A stretch of 64,000 nt of DNA, taken from assembly GCF_013306565.1 (NCBI RefSeq), contig NZ_PZPO01000002.1, forward strand, positions 570,501-634,500. Reading direction: 5' to 3'. A program made the translations under genes and the position numbers. How positions within the stretch are numbered: position 1 is the first letter of the stretch; each line of letters begins with the position of its first letter. Positions 1-8,983 of this stretch are shown here, piece by piece. The stretch is from Hyphomicrobium sulfonivorans (GTDB lineage Bacteria; Pseudomonadota; Alphaproteobacteria; Rhizobiales; Hyphomicrobiaceae). The notes under the pieces were generated by a model. That model was not told the DNA's origin and did not search any database. It was given only the letters and a program-made list of their open reading frames with translations.

Positions 1-1
1 C

Positions 2-118
2 GCCGTCGGCATTGCTTATGATGAGCTCAAGGTCGACGCGGTCCCCCATCTCCACTATGACCAACCGCTCGACTGGGTTTTAACCCCCTCCGGCCCGCTA
101 CGCTGTTCTGGAACCTGA
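2..118 (+). CDS. 5-formyltetrahydrofolate cyclo-ligase, C-terminal fragment
   Basis: Only the last 38 codons are in the window. The frame reads AVGIAYDELKVDAVP, then HYDQPLDWVLTPSG, and stops at TGA 116-118. This tail (G-I-AYD, VD-VP, LDWV-TP) is typical of 5-formyl-THF cyclo-ligase (Fau/YgfA), which converts 5-formyl-THF to 5,10-methenyl-THF with ATP. The next gene begins on the base after the stop, so the two are probably one transcript. The catalytic and nucleotide-binding parts are outside the window, so the call rests on the tail alone. Confidence 0.75.
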   Translation, partial: AVGIAYDELKVDAVPHLHYDQPLDWVLTPSGPLRCSGT

Positions 119-943
119 ATGCGCCTTCTCTTTCTCGGCGATATCGTTGGCCGCTGCGGCCGCAAAGCTGCTGTCGACGCGATACCTGTCCTGCGCCGCC
201 GCTACAACCTCGACTGCCTCGTCATCAATGGCGAGAATGCAGCCGGTGGCTTCGGCATCACCGAATCGATCCTCGTTGAGTTGATCGAGGCCGGTGCCGA
301 CGCTGTGACGCTGGGCAATCACGCCTTCGACCAGAAGGACGCGCTGGTTTTCATCGAGCGCTATCCGCAGCTTGTCCGGCCAATCAACTATCCCAAGGGC
401 ACGCCGGGCCGGGGCGCTACGCTGATCCGCACCCAGTCGGGTGCTGAGGTTCTGGTCATCAACGTGATGGGCCGCATCTTCATGCCGGAGCTGGATGATC
501 CGTTCCGCGCCATCGACGCCGAGCTGACCGCATGCCGGCTCAAGCGTGATGCCGACGCCATCCTGATCGACGTGCACGCCGAGGCAACCAGCGAAAAGCA
601 GGCGATGGGCTATTTTGCCGATGGCCGCGCCAGCGTTGTCGTCGGCACCCATACTCACGTGCCTACCGCCGATAACCGCGTGCTGCCGGGCGGTACCGCT
701 TATCTGTCTGATGCCGGAATGTGCGGTGATTACAACTCGGTGCTTGGTATGGACATCGAAGAGCCGATCAACCGCTTCATCACCAAGATACCGCGCCAGC
801 GCTTTGAGCCGTCGCAGGGTCCGGCAGCGGTTTCGGGCTTTGCGGTCGATATCGACGACAAGACCGGCCTGGCCCGTGCCTGCGCGCCCCTGCGTATGGG
901 GCCAAATCTGGCTCCAGCTACCCCGCATTTCTGGGAAGAATAA
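119..943 (+). CDS. YmdB-like metallophosphoesterase (TIGR00282 family)
   Basis: A 274-residue calcineurin-like phosphoesterase. The metal-binding motifs appear in order: GDIVG (residues 7-11), NGEN (37-40), GNHAFD around residue 67, a D-x-HAEA stretch near residue 150 and GTHTHV near 176. Length and motifs fit the TIGR00282/YmdB group, whose studied members hydrolyse 2',3'-cyclic nucleotides or cAMP in the cytoplasm. There is no signal peptide. The ATG follows directly on the stop of the cyclo-ligase gene, so translational coupling is likely; this pairing upstream of yebC is common in alphaproteobacteria. The substrate is not fixed by the sequence. Confidence 0.88.
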   Translation: MRLLFLGDIVGRCGRKAAVDAIPVLRRRYNLDCLVINGENAAGGFGITESILVELIEAGADAVTLGNHAFDQKDALVFIERYPQLVRPINYPKGTPGRGATLIRTQSGAEVLVINVMGRIFMPELDDPFRAIDAELTACRLKRDADAILIDVHAEATSEKQAMGYFADGRASVVVGTHTHVPTADNRVLPGGTAYLSDAGMCGDYNSVLGMDIEEPINRFITKIPRQRFEPSQGPAAVSGFAVDIDDKTGLARACAPLRMGPNLAPATPHFWEE

Positions 944-1211
944 GCACGGGCTTGCGGAACGGGCCGCTCCCGCGCAATAAAACCCGCGAAATCATCTGCG
1001 TGCTTCCCGAGAAGCGGCACTGGATTAGTCTGGGCGCGATCCGATCGTTCGGCATCGTTGCCCCGCTGATGCCGGTGTGGCGTTTCCAACGGGAGCGCAC
1101 GACGTGGACGGTGCTTTGGCGCTTTCCACGCAGGGTGCATCGTAAGCTAAAGCATAGCGCGCCGTTCTGCCTGCGATTGACCAGCGGAGCGGCTTCCCGC
1201 GGGGAGTTAAA

Positions 1212-1961
1212 ATGGCCGGCCATTCAGCATTTAAAAACATCATGCACAAGAAGGGCCGCGCCGACGCGGCCCGTGCGAAAACGTTTTCCAAGCTCGGGCG
1301 CGAAATCACCGTTGCCGCCAAGATGGGCATCCCCGACCCGGCCATGAACCCGCGTCTGCGCCTTGCTGTGCAGGCCGCGCGGGCGGAAAATATGCCCAAG
1401 GACAACATCGAGCGCGCCATCAAGAAGGCAGCGGGCGGCGATGCAGATAACTACGAAGAGATCCGCTACGAGGGCTATGGCCCTGGCGGCGTTGCCGTAA
1501 TTGCAGAGGCGCTGACCGACAATCGCAACCGCACTGGCGGTGCGGTGCGGGCGGTATTCACCAAATACGGCGGCAACCTCGGCGCAACCGGCTCGGTCTC
1601 GCACATGTTCTCGCATATCGGCGAGATCACTTTCCCGGCTGGCGCTGGCACGGCGGATGCGGTGCTTGAAGCGGCGATCGAAGCTGGCGCCGATGACGTC
1701 GTTTCCGATGCCGACGGGCATGTGATCGCCACCACATTTGAAAATCTGGGATCGGTGGCGGCGACGCTCGAAGAAGTGCTCGGCGCTCCGACGAGCGTGA
1801 AGTCGGTCTGGAAGCCGAGCCTGACGACCCAGCTCGACGAAGAAAAAGCGACCAGCATCATGAAGATGATTGCCGCGCTTGAAGATGATGACGACGTGCA
1901 AAGCGTCTATGCAAACTTCGAGGTTTCGGACGAAGTCTTGAAAAAGCTTACTGCGGCATGA
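1212..1961 (+). CDS. yebC: YebC/PmpR family protein
   Basis: A 249-residue full-length YebC/PmpR protein. It has the usual start [15 protein letters not shown], a basic N-terminal domain, the [13 protein letters not shown] segment near residue 80, and the acidic C-terminal region [16 protein letters not shown]. The family was first described as transcriptional regulators; newer work on related proteins links YebC to translation and ribosome stalling. The start has a GGGGAG ribosome site 6-11 bases upstream. In many alphaproteobacteria yebC is followed directly by ruvCAB. Here two unrelated genes separate them. A terminator lies just downstream. Confidence 0.93.
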   Translation: MAGHSAFKNIMHKKGRADAARAKTFSKLGREITVAAKMGIPDPAMNPRLRLAVQAARAENMPKDNIERAIKKAAGGDADNYEEIRYEGYGPGGVAVIAEALTDNRNRTGGAVRAVFTKYGGNLGATGSVSHMFSHIGEITFPAGAGTADAVLEAAIEAGADDVVSDADGHVIATTFENLGSVAATLEEVLGAPTSVKSVWKPSLTTQLDEEKATSIMKMIAALEDDDDVQSVYANFEVSDEVLKKLTAA

Positions 1962-1997
1962 TCTTTCCGCGATCTGCGCAACAAGCTGTATGTATTC

Positions 1998-2032
1998 AAA
2001 AGGCGCTGCTCAGTAATGGGCGGCGCCTTTTC
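1998..2032 (+). terminator. Rho-independent terminator after yebC
   Basis: AAAAGGCGC at 1998-2006 pairs with GGCGCCTTTT at 2022-2031, giving a GC stem and a run of T on the + strand 36 bases after the yebC stop. It probably ends the yebC transcript before the methyltransferase gene. Confidence 0.7.
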
Positions 2033-2266
2033 TGCTTTCGGCCATCCAGTCGAGGACAAGCTCCGCTCCCGAGATGATCGATAGCCAGCCGCCAAATTTC
2101 GATACGGCGTTCACAGCGTTGCAAATTTTCGCCAGCAAAATTTGACTCGGCGTAATATTCATTTTAGTTACTGAGCCACATCATCAAATACCGATTAGCA
2201 CTCTTTGCCATAGCAACGGGCAGGGGAGCTGTATTGTGTCAATCGTGTTGCAAGATTGGACGGGGG

Positions 2267-3196
2267 ATGAACGAGCAGAATAACTTTGATTTTGATGGCG
2301 ATGGAAAAATAGATCTAAGTGATATCTACAATAAAACTGACCCAAGGCGATATTATTCTACGCTCGGCCGCCTCGATTACATCATTCCAGAGACTGCCAA
2401 GCCGGTTTTTCAGCAAGTCATCGATAGTTACCGTAACGTCCGAGAAAAAGAGCGGGTTCGCATCGTGGATGTCGGCTGTTCCTACGGCATCAACGCTGCG
2501 ATCCTCAAAGGTGACCTCGAAATGGCGCAGCTCTATGAGCACTACGCGCCGGGCGTTGTGGCTGGGGTCGACCGGGATGCGCTGCTGGAGCGCGATCAGG
2601 CCATCGTCGAAGAGATCGTGAAGGATCCGGCGCTGGAAGTCGTCGGGCTGGACGCATCGCCCAACGCCATCCGCTATGCGGTCGAAGCCAATCTGCTGGA
2701 TGACGGTGTTGTCGCCGACCTTGAGCACTCTGCTCCGACGCCCAATGCCGCTTCGGTCATCGACGGCGCCGACCTCATCATCTCCACCGGCTGCGTCGGC
2801 TATGTGGGCGAAAACACCTTCAAGAACATCGTCGAGGTGAATGCGCCCAACCGGCCGTGGATGGTCAACTTCGTGCTGCGGATGTTTCCGTTCGATGAAA
2901 TCGCCGGCGCGCTCGGCGAATATGGCTACGCCACCGAGAAGATCGACGCCGGCACGTTCCTGCAGCGTCGCTTTGCCTCCCGAGAGGAGCAGGATCACGT
3001 GCTGGAGCGTCTATCGGAGCTGGGCGTAGATCCCTCGGGCCGGGAAAGCGCCGGCTGGTATCACGCCGAGGCCTTCATCTCCTGCCCGCAGGAAGAACTT
3101 GCCGGCATCGACCTCGACATCGCGTCGCTGGCGCGTGGTCCAAGCTCGCTCATCACCGCGCGGAACACGGGCGGCGCGAACAGCACGTTGCGGTGA
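2267..3196 (+). CDS. Class I SAM-dependent methyltransferase with N-terminal EF-hand-like loop
   Basis: 309 residues from ATG 2267, chosen because GGACGGGGG lies just upstream; an in-frame TTG at 2234 would add 11 residues. The Rossmann motif I is IVDVGCSYG, followed by further methyltransferase-like segments and the family-type segment DPRRYYSTLGRLDYIIP. Residues 8-19 (D-F-D-G-D-G-K-I-D-L-S-D) form a canonical EF-hand/dockerin-type calcium loop with Asp at positions 1, 3, 5, 9 and 12. The substrate is unknown. The last ~45 codons overlap the convergent hydrolase gene by 136 bases, and the C-terminal tail there (ARGPSSLITARNTGG) does not look like the methyltransferase fold. Confidence 0.8.
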   Translation: MNEQNNFDFDGDGKIDLSDIYNKTDPRRYYSTLGRLDYIIPETAKPVFQQVIDSYRNVREKERVRIVDVGCSYGINAAILKGDLEMAQLYEHYAPGVVAGVDRDALLERDQAIVEEIVKDPALEVVGLDASPNAIRYAVEANLLDDGVVADLEHSAPTPNAASVIDGADLIISTGCVGYVGENTFKNIVEVNAPNRPWMVNFVLRMFPFDEIAGALGEYGYATEKIDAGTFLQRRFASREEQDHVLERLSELGVDPSGRESAGWYHAEAFISCPQEELAGIDLDIASLARGPSSLITARNTGGANSTLR

Positions 3197-4041
3197 CCTA
3201 ATTCATCGAATGGCAACAGGCGCGCTGAGGGGATCGCGGCGGCGATTTCCTCAGCGTTATGGAAGCCGACCTCGTCGTCCTTGCGGCCGTGGATGATCAG
3301 CGGCGACGCATCGGTTTCGATTCCGCGTAGCAGCGCGACCGAAGAAAACTCCGTTACCGGGCGATGGCCGACCCGCTCCAGGTGCTGTTCGTAGGCGCGC
3401 TGTGCGGCTTCGCCAAGACGCAGCGATTGGCCGAAGTTGGTGGTCACTTCGGACAGCGTGTTCGGACAGCCGATCAGCACAAAACGATCGATCGGATGGC
3501 GATGTGTCAGCGGTGCGCCACCTTCGGCCACCAGCAACGAAACAAAGCCGCCGAACGAGTGCGCAACGACGCCTTCAATCGGTCCGTAGAAATCGCACAC
3601 GCTCAACATGGCGCGCGCGCAGTCGGCGAGATTAGTGCGCCGGCTCGGGCTCATACCATGGGCGGGGAAATCGAACGCGACAACGCGATAGCCTGAGCGA
3701 CGCAGCGGCTCGATGAATGCGGTCATGAAAGCGGCTTCGCTGGTCCAGCCGTGCACCAGCATCATCGTGCCGCGCGCAGCGCCGTCCGGCTCGTACACAT
3801 AGGTCTGCACATCGCCCACGGGCGTCGGCACGATCTGCCAGCGCGCATGGCGCAGGTGGAAGCGCGCCCGGGCGGTCAGCAGGTCGTGGTCGGCCGACCG
3901 GTGTTGTGAGAGCTCCGGCGTGCAAAAAATGCGGAATGCCAGATCGCCGGCCCGCTGGGGCGGCAATTGATCGAGATGCATTTCACGGCGCGGCATCGGG
4001 CAACGCGGTGCCGCCACGCGCTTGTCCTGCAAAATCTGCAT
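3061..4041 (-). CDS. Alpha/beta hydrolase
   Basis: About 326 residues from the ATG at 4041 (MQILQDKRVAAP); an ATG at 3981 (MHLDQLPPQ) is an alternative, and the frame stays open further upstream without a convincing start. Alpha/beta hydrolase features are visible: the oxyanion segment MLVHGWTS, DFPAHGMS, the nucleophile elbow VVAHSFGGF, the acid region IIHGRKDDEV and the histidine in DELGHRNVL. It probably acts on a small ester or lipid in the cytoplasm; the substrate is unknown. The final ~45 codons run antisense through the 3' end of the convergent methyltransferase gene. Confidence 0.82.
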   Translation of the reverse strand: MQILQDKRVAAPRCPMPRREMHLDQLPPQRAGDLAFRIFCTPELSQHRSADHDLLTARARFHLRHARWQIVPTPVGDVQTYVYEPDGAARGTMMLVHGWTSEAAFMTAFIEPLRRSGYRVVAFDFPAHGMSPSRRTNLADCARAMLSVCDFYGPIEGVVAHSFGGFVSLLVAEGGAPLTHRHPIDRFVLIGCPNTLSEVTTNFGQSLRLGEAAQRAYEQHLERVGHRPVTEFSSVALLRGIETDASPLIIHGRKDDEVGFHNAEEIAAAIPSARLLPFDELGHRNVLFAPPVFRAVMSELGPRASDAMSRSMPASSSCGQEMKASA

Positions 4042-4379
4042 TACAGCGTACTCGCAGCTTAGTGGCTCGGGAGCGCTGGGGCCGTACGATCGGGGCACCC
4101 TACGTTCGGGCCCACTGCGCTTAGTGCAATTGGCAAAATATTTTGAAACCATAAACGTCCCGTGAAAGTGGCGTATATGCATGTCGGCTGGCAACGCAAA
4201 GTCGCGGGCATGGTTCACGGCGCGGCCATGTGGCTTCGGTGGTTTGCGAGGCAAATGGCGCGGATCGCCGGATATCGAAAAGCAGCGGAGGCGCGCTAAT
4301 TCGCGGGGTTAGCTTAAAAAAGTGCTGCCGATGCATAGCGGGCACGCTGTCGAATCACCTTCGTGATATGGCTCGGCGC

Positions 4380-4901
4380 ATGGGGTCAAAAATTGTTCGC
4401 ATCATAGGCATCGATCCAGGTCTGCGGCGCACCGGTTGGGGTGTCGTGGAAAGCGATGGCGTGCGCCTGGGCTACGTGGCCAGCGGCCTGATCAAGGCTT
4501 CGACCGACACGGATCTGGCCTATCGCCTGCGCGAGCTGTTCGAAGGCATTGCCAGTGTCATCGCCAGCTTCAAGCCGCAGGAAGCGGCGGTCGAGGAAAC
4601 GTTCGTCAACGATAACGCCCGTTCGACGCTGAAGCTTGGACAGGCGCGCGGCATGGCGCTGCTGGCTCCGGCCATGGGCGGGCTGGTGGTGGCGGAGTAT
4701 TCGCCGAACCTCATCAAAAAAACCGTGACCGGCACTGGCCATGCCGACAAGAAGCAGATCGAGGCCATGATCGGGTTTCTGCTGCCGCGCGCACGCGTTG
4801 AAAGTGCCGATGAGGCCGACGCGCTGGCCATCGCGATTTGCCATGCCAATCACCGCCAGGCGCGCGTGCGCCTCGCTCTTGCTACTGCGGGTGGACGCTA
4901 G
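4380..4901 (+). CDS. ruvC: Crossover junction endodeoxyribonuclease RuvC
   Basis: 173 residues from ATG 4380, the usual RuvC length. An ATG at 4368 and a much longer upstream extension are open but give no family sequence. Motifs: [14 protein letters not shown] with the first catalytic Asp, [14 protein letters not shown] with catalytic Glu, [13 protein letters not shown], and [12 protein letters not shown] with the last acidic residues. RuvC resolves Holliday junctions together with RuvAB. The stop is 3 bases before the ruvA start, so the two genes form one operon; ruvB lies 4.2 kb further on. Confidence 0.95.
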   Translation: MGSKIVRIIGIDPGLRRTGWGVVESDGVRLGYVASGLIKASTDTDLAYRLRELFEGIASVIASFKPQEAAVEETFVNDNARSTLKLGQARGMALLAPAMGGLVVAEYSPNLIKKTVTGTGHADKKQIEAMIGFLLPRARVESADEADALAIAICHANHRQARVRLALATAGGR

Positions 4902-4904
4902 AAC

Positions 4905-5519
4905 ATGATCGGAAAACTGCGCGGTAAGGTGGATGCTGTCGGCGAAAGCTTCCTCATCGTCGATGTCAATGGCGTCGGCTATGAGGTGCAGGCTTCGACG
5001 CGTACGTTGCGCAATCTGAAGTCTGGCGATGATGTTTCGCTGACCATCGACACGCACGTGCGCGAAGACGCAATCCGCCTGTTTGGTTTCGCCAGCGAGG
5101 TGGAGCGCTCGTGGTTCCGCGTGCTGCAGGCCGTGCAGGGTGTCGGCTCCAAGGTCGCTCTGGCGCTGTTGGGCACGCTGTCGCCGCAGGAGCTGGCCAA
5201 CGCGATTGCGTTGGGCGATTGGGCCAGCGTTGAGCAGGCGCCGGGCATCGGCAAAAAGCTGGCGCTGCGCATCGTTGCCGAGCTGAAGGATAAGGCGTCG
5301 TCGCTCGCCGTAGCGGGCTTGCAATTGCCGGCCGGAGCAGGCGCCAGCGCAGTGCCGGAATACGGCAACGCTGCTGCGGAAGCCATTTCCGCGCTTGCCA
5401 ATCTCGGTTATGCGCCCGCGCAGGCATCGGCTGCGGTTGCTGTCGCTGCGAAGGAGCTGGGCGAGGAAGCCGACACGGCGAAGCTTATCCGGCGCGGCCT
5501 GAAGGAGCTTGCGCGCTAG
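4905..5519 (+). CDS. ruvA: Holliday junction branch migration protein RuvA
   Basis: 204 residues. Domain I ([16 protein letters not shown], an OB fold) is followed by the helix-hairpin-helix segments [14 protein letters not shown] and [19 protein letters not shown], then an Ala/Gly-rich linker and domain III ([16 protein letters not shown]) that contacts RuvB. RuvA binds four-way junctions and loads the RuvB motor. It is cotranscribed with ruvC. It ends one base before a rhizobial-type palindromic repeat. Confidence 0.95.
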   Translation: MIGKLRGKVDAVGESFLIVDVNGVGYEVQASTRTLRNLKSGDDVSLTIDTHVREDAIRLFGFASEVERSWFRVLQAVQGVGSKVALALLGTLSPQELANAIALGDWASVEQAPGIGKKLALRIVAELKDKASSLAVAGLQLPAGAGASAVPEYGNAAAEAISALANLGYAPAQASAAVAVAAKELGEEADTAKLIRRGLKELAR

Positions 5520-5520
5520 A

Positions 5521-5562
5521 GTGCTTCCGGAAAAGTGGGCACCGGTTTTCCGATAAGAAGCA
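5521..5562. repeat. Rhizobial-type palindromic repeat, copy 1
   Basis: GTGCTTC at the left end and GAAGCAC at the right end are inverted, and inside them GGAAAA and TTTTCC flank GTGGGCACCGG. The same core (GGAAAAGTGGGCACCGG) occurs at 25683-25699. It resembles the palindromic element scattered through rhizobial intergenic DNA. The following 290 bases up to the next gene hold nothing else that I can recognise. Confidence 0.75.
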
Positions 5563-5853
5563 CGAAAGACAACGAAAGGCTGAAAGGCGCTGGCAATTGT
5601 GCGCAGCCGCAAACAGCCGGCGCCTTTGCTTCAGATCACATTTGCTTGAGTTCAGCGTCATCGCCCGGTTGCGGCGGTTGCACGCACGCGCGTGATGGTC
5701 TCTGTGATGCCGCGGGTTCTCGCTATGAAAAATTAGTGAGCGATACGCGGGGGCGATGCTATCAAGCTCCCTGCGGAAAAGCTCCGCAACACGCGATGTT
5801 TTTTCGGGCATGCCGCGACCTATGCGGCGCTATTTGCAATGGGGCGATCAACG

Positions 5854-6267
5854 ATGGTGAGCAACGGTCAACGCGCCCTGTGGACGTTTCTGATCTATGC
5901 TCTCGTGAGCCCATTCTTTGCAGCGCTTGCGCTGGCAGCTATCATCGCGCTGACGGGCGCGTTCGGTATCTCCAGTGTGTTGCCGGTCGAGCCGCCAGCG
6001 CTGGGTGAAGCAGCGATCGGCTCCTATGTCTGGTCAACTTTGCCAGCGGTATTAACCGCCGCCATCCTCGCTGCGGTCGTATGGAGAACCGGCGGTCTAA
6101 GCTGGCTCGTTGCTGCTGCCGTTGCAGTGATTGCGTTTGCCCTCGCCGGTCTCATTCTGCCGATCGGACTGGATCAGGCTCGCACGGCGCTGGCCATTCT
6201 GGCCGGTCTCGTATCGCTTGCCGTACGGCAGACGCTGATCCAGGCGAACATCATTCCCGACACGTAA
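5854..6267 (+). CDS. Small integral membrane protein, unknown function
   Basis: 137 residues from ATG 5854; an ATG 15 bases earlier is possible. The protein is almost entirely hydrophobic, with about four membrane segments (ALWTFLIYALVSPFFAALAL, WSTLPAVLTAAILAAVVW, WLVAAAVAVIAFALAGLIL and a last one around residue 120). No catalytic motif is seen. It lies between ruvA and ruvB on the same strand, but with a 330-base spacer containing the palindromic repeat, so co-regulation with ruvCA is uncertain. Confidence 0.65.
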   Translation: MVSNGQRALWTFLIYALVSPFFAALALAAIIALTGAFGISSVLPVEPPALGEAAIGSYVWSTLPAVLTAAILAAVVWRTGGLSWLVAAAVAVIAFALAGLILPIGLDQARTALAILAGLVSLAVRQTLIQANIIPDT

Positions 6268-6419
6268 AATTGCGCGGGTAATTTGCGCGTATGCAAGCTT
6301 AGGGCAGCGCGTACATATCCCGTTGTTGAGCCCAATCCGCGCGTGGCGTCGGGCCTGTTTGAACCTCCGGCGCAGTTTGCGCGTTGCCATCCCGATCATT
6401 CATTCGAATGGAGGGTTCA

Positions 6420-6911
6420 ATGCGTTGGCCGATTGCTGCTGTCATCACGCCGTTTATGTTTGCTTCAGTCGCCCACGGCGCAGCGCCGCTAGCCGATGTA
6501 GGTGTGCTGACCTGCACGCTGGCCGAGCAGGGCCAGCGCGAGACCGATCCCGATAGCGAAACGCGGGCGATGTATTGCTCGTTCAAGCCCAACGGTTCCG
6601 GCCCGGAAGAGACTTACGCGGGCGAAATCAAGAACGTCGGTTCGACGGATAGTCTCGATAAAAAGCGCGTGCTGATCTGGGCTGTGCTGGGGCCGGGTGA
6701 TCGCGAGCTGAAGCCCGGTGTGCTCGCGCAGTCATTCATGGGTGAATCGGCTGGCGAAGTGATTGAGGGTGGGCAAACACCAACACAGCTGACCGGCGAT
6801 GAAGACGACGCATATCGTTTGCGTCCGATCAGCGAAGACAAGCAGCAGGCGGCCGAAGCCACAGGCGCGCTGACGGTGGTGGAACTGCGGATCAAGTCGG
6901 TGCCGAGCTGA
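6420..6911 (+). CDS. DUF992-type secreted protein
   Basis: 163 residues from ATG 6420, with a GGAGGGTTCA ribosome site region upstream. The start MRWPIAAVITPFMFASVAHG is a Sec signal peptide ending near residue 20. The mature part begins VGVLTCTLAEQG and contains MYCSFKPNGSGPEETYAGEI and VLIWAVLGPG, the pattern of DUF992 proteins common in Hyphomicrobiales. Two cysteines (LTCTL and MYCSF) could form a disulfide in the periplasm. Function is unknown. It is longer at the C-terminus than the simplest DUF992 proteins. Confidence 0.75.
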   Translation: MRWPIAAVITPFMFASVAHGAAPLADVGVLTCTLAEQGQRETDPDSETRAMYCSFKPNGSGPEETYAGEIKNVGSTDSLDKKRVLIWAVLGPGDRELKPGVLAQSFMGESAGEVIEGGQTPTQLTGDEDDAYRLRPISEDKQQAAEATGALTVVELRIKSVPS

Positions 6912-6968
6912 TGGGCGGAGCAGGCAGGCATAGACAGCGCTGACTAGCTCGTCGCGCACGCGCGCAGT

Positions 6969-8225
6969 TCACATGCTGCCAGACAGCACTTCGAGCGCGC
7001 GATCAAGCTGCGGATCTTTACCGGCCGCGTAACGAACATCGAACGGCACTTCGACAGAGGGCGCAACGCCCTTGCCTTCCAGCCGCTCGCCGTCCACTTC
7101 GGCGTCCTGCACGGCGAGTATCAGCAGACTGCCGTCGGACAGCATGAATGACGTGCCCGCGAGCAATGCACCGGCCGTTGTCTCGCCCACCACTTCGCCG
7201 AATTTGTTTTTCTTGAAGCCGTAGGCGAGCACTTCCTTGCCGGAGCGGGTGCCGCCATTCACCAGCATGGTAACGGGGCGGTTCCAGCGGAAATCGACGA
7301 TACGCTCAGCGCCCGTCCGGCCCTTCAGGGTCAGTGTTGGGCCGTGCGGATTGAAGACGTTGAGATAGCTCGGTTGCGCGCCGCCCCAGCCATCGCGCAG
7401 ATCCCAGATCAATGCATCGGCGTCCTTCAGGCGGCCTTCGCTCAGCACGTTTTCAAGCGTTTCGTGATAGTTGCCGCCGGCATACGACCACACCCGCACA
7501 TAGCCGATGCTCTTGCCGTTGTGCTCGATGATGCGCGCGCTGGAACGCAGCGCGGTGTGGAAGGCTTTGCCCGGTTCTATCGCGTGCGGCTCGACCGAAA
7601 TTTTCTGCGTGTCGCCATTCGAGGTGCGCCGGATTTCCAGCTCAACTTTCTTGCCCACCTTGTCGCGGAACGAGCCGACGGCTTCGAACGGCTGTCCATC
7701 GGCGGCGATGATTTCATCGCCCGCGAGCAGTCCGGCGCGGTCGGCGCCCATGTTGGGAAAAACCGCTGATATAAAGGTTTTTCCGTCGATTTCGCGCGTA
7801 AACATGCCGATGCCGGTGTAACGCACGGTGCCGTCGGTGAAGTGCTTCGGCAGCTCGCGGCGCAGCGGATAGCGGAAGATGTCCGCAAGTTCGTAATAGG
7901 CCGTTTCATCCGGCGTATAATGGCGCGTGTGCGAAACGCCGAGTTCGCCGAGCAGTGCGTTGATGGCGGCGGAGCGCTGGGCATCGGAGTTGGCGGCGGC
8001 ATAGGTTGCACGGTGCTTCTCGCCCAACGAGTCCCAATCCAGACCGAGCAGTTTTGCATCGTAGAAGCGGTCGCGTACCAGGCGCCAGACTTCGTCATAG
8101 ACTGCGGTCGTTTCCTGCGCAGTGCGCGATACCGGACGCGCCTCAGCCAGGGGCAACGGCAGAACCTGTGCACCGGCCATGGCGACAGCCAAAGCACCGG
8201 AACGAACAAAAGCTGTCGCGCGCAT
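6969..8225 (-). CDS. S41 family C-terminal processing peptidase-like protein
   Basis: 418 residues from ATG 8225, with an AAGGAGA ribosome site. Residues 1-29 are a signal peptide (ending PLAEARP). An N-terminal helical region is followed by a PDZ-like domain (GIGMFTREIDGK to about residue 210) and an S41 catalytic core with DLRDGWGGAQPSYLN and NGGTRSGKEVLAYGF, where Ser328 is the likely nucleophile. The GETTAGALL segment lacks the Lys found in CtpA-type Ser/Lys enzymes, so it may use a tricorn/IRBP-like arrangement, with H99 in GVSHTRH as a candidate. It is probably periplasmic. The substrate is unknown. Confidence 0.82.
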   Translation of the reverse strand: MRATAFVRSGALAVAMAGAQVLPLPLAEARPVSRTAQETTAVYDEVWRLVRDRFYDAKLLGLDWDSLGEKHRATYAAANSDAQRSAAINALLGELGVSHTRHYTPDETAYYELADIFRYPLRRELPKHFTDGTVRYTGIGMFTREIDGKTFISAVFPNMGADRAGLLAGDEIIAADGQPFEAVGSFRDKVGKKVELEIRRTSNGDTQKISVEPHAIEPGKAFHTALRSSARIIEHNGKSIGYVRVWSYAGGNYHETLENVLSEGRLKDADALIWDLRDGWGGAQPSYLNVFNPHGPTLTLKGRTGAERIVDFRWNRPVTMLVNGGTRSGKEVLAYGFKKNKFGEVVGETTAGALLAGTSFMLSDGSLLILAVQDAEVDGERLEGKGVAPSVEVPFDVRYAAGKDPQLDRALEVLSGSM

Positions 8226-8345
8226 AAGATCTCCTTCGCGGGGCGGGCGAATAACTACCACTATTTAGGATGCGATTTGGGCAATGCGAGGTTGCGCGGC
8301 GCTCTAATGCGCGCTGAGCAGCTTACAAATCAGCAATCTTCTGGT

Positions 8346-8753
8346 TCAGCAATCTTTGAACAGCGATGTCACGCAGCGCCAGGTGCCATGCACGTTGCGC
8401 CGCGCGATTTCGAGCGCGCCCACCTCATAGGTTGAGGTGTCATCGCCGCTCATCACCCGCTGGTAATCCGTCAGCGTCACTGTTCGCTCCGGCCCCTTGC
8501 AGGCGTCGCCATCGTCCGGTTTGACCATTTGACAGATGCCGTGCTCGCCCTGTTGCGCCAGCACTTTCGAGCACACCTCGCGCGCCAGCTTTTCGCCCAG
8601 CTTCACTTTCGATGAGGGCTGCTCAAGCACGCAGCGATAGGACGCCAGTGGCTCCTCGCAAACGATGCAAACATCGTTTGCCTGCGCGGCCGACAACGCG
8701 GCACACCAGCCCAATACGCTGCCTGAAATTACGACAACTACACCGCGAAACAT
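8346..8753 (-). CDS. Secreted cysteine-rich protein, unknown function
   Basis: 135 residues from ATG 8753 (MFRGVVVVISGSVLG), with a signal peptide ending near ALSAAQA. The mature chain has about nine cysteines: CIVCEEP, RCVLEQ, EVCSKV, ICQMV, DACKG, WRCVTS and a final DC. This suggests a periplasmic disulfide-bonded protein. No family was recognised. It is transcribed in the same direction as the S41 peptidase, 120 bases upstream of it, so the two could be cotranscribed. Confidence 0.65.
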   Translation of the reverse strand: MFRGVVVVISGSVLGWCAALSAAQANDVCIVCEEPLASYRCVLEQPSSKVKLGEKLAREVCSKVLAQQGEHGICQMVKPDDGDACKGPERTVTLTDYQRVMSGDDTSTYEVGALEIARRNVHGTWRCVTSLFKDC

Positions 8754-8983
8754 AATCGAAGCTCTGACTTGACGGACGCCCGGCACGATACCGTATTTTG
8801 CGGGGGAAACGCTATCCCTAACCCTCTGGGGTCGGGAAGTAAAAATATTCTAATCCGTGCTCAGTCGAACTGAAAAACCGGCCCAGAAAAACGGTTTTGC
8901 ATCCTTTGCACGGCATACTATCCGGCGGCCGGCCGCGTGCTCCGGTGGCCCAGTGCAACCCTAAGATTGGATAGCTCTCTGCC

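Noticed and set aside
2234-2266. TTG start for the methyltransferase
   Set aside because: The ATG at 2267 has the better ribosome site; the extra residues contain Cys-rich sequence with no family support.
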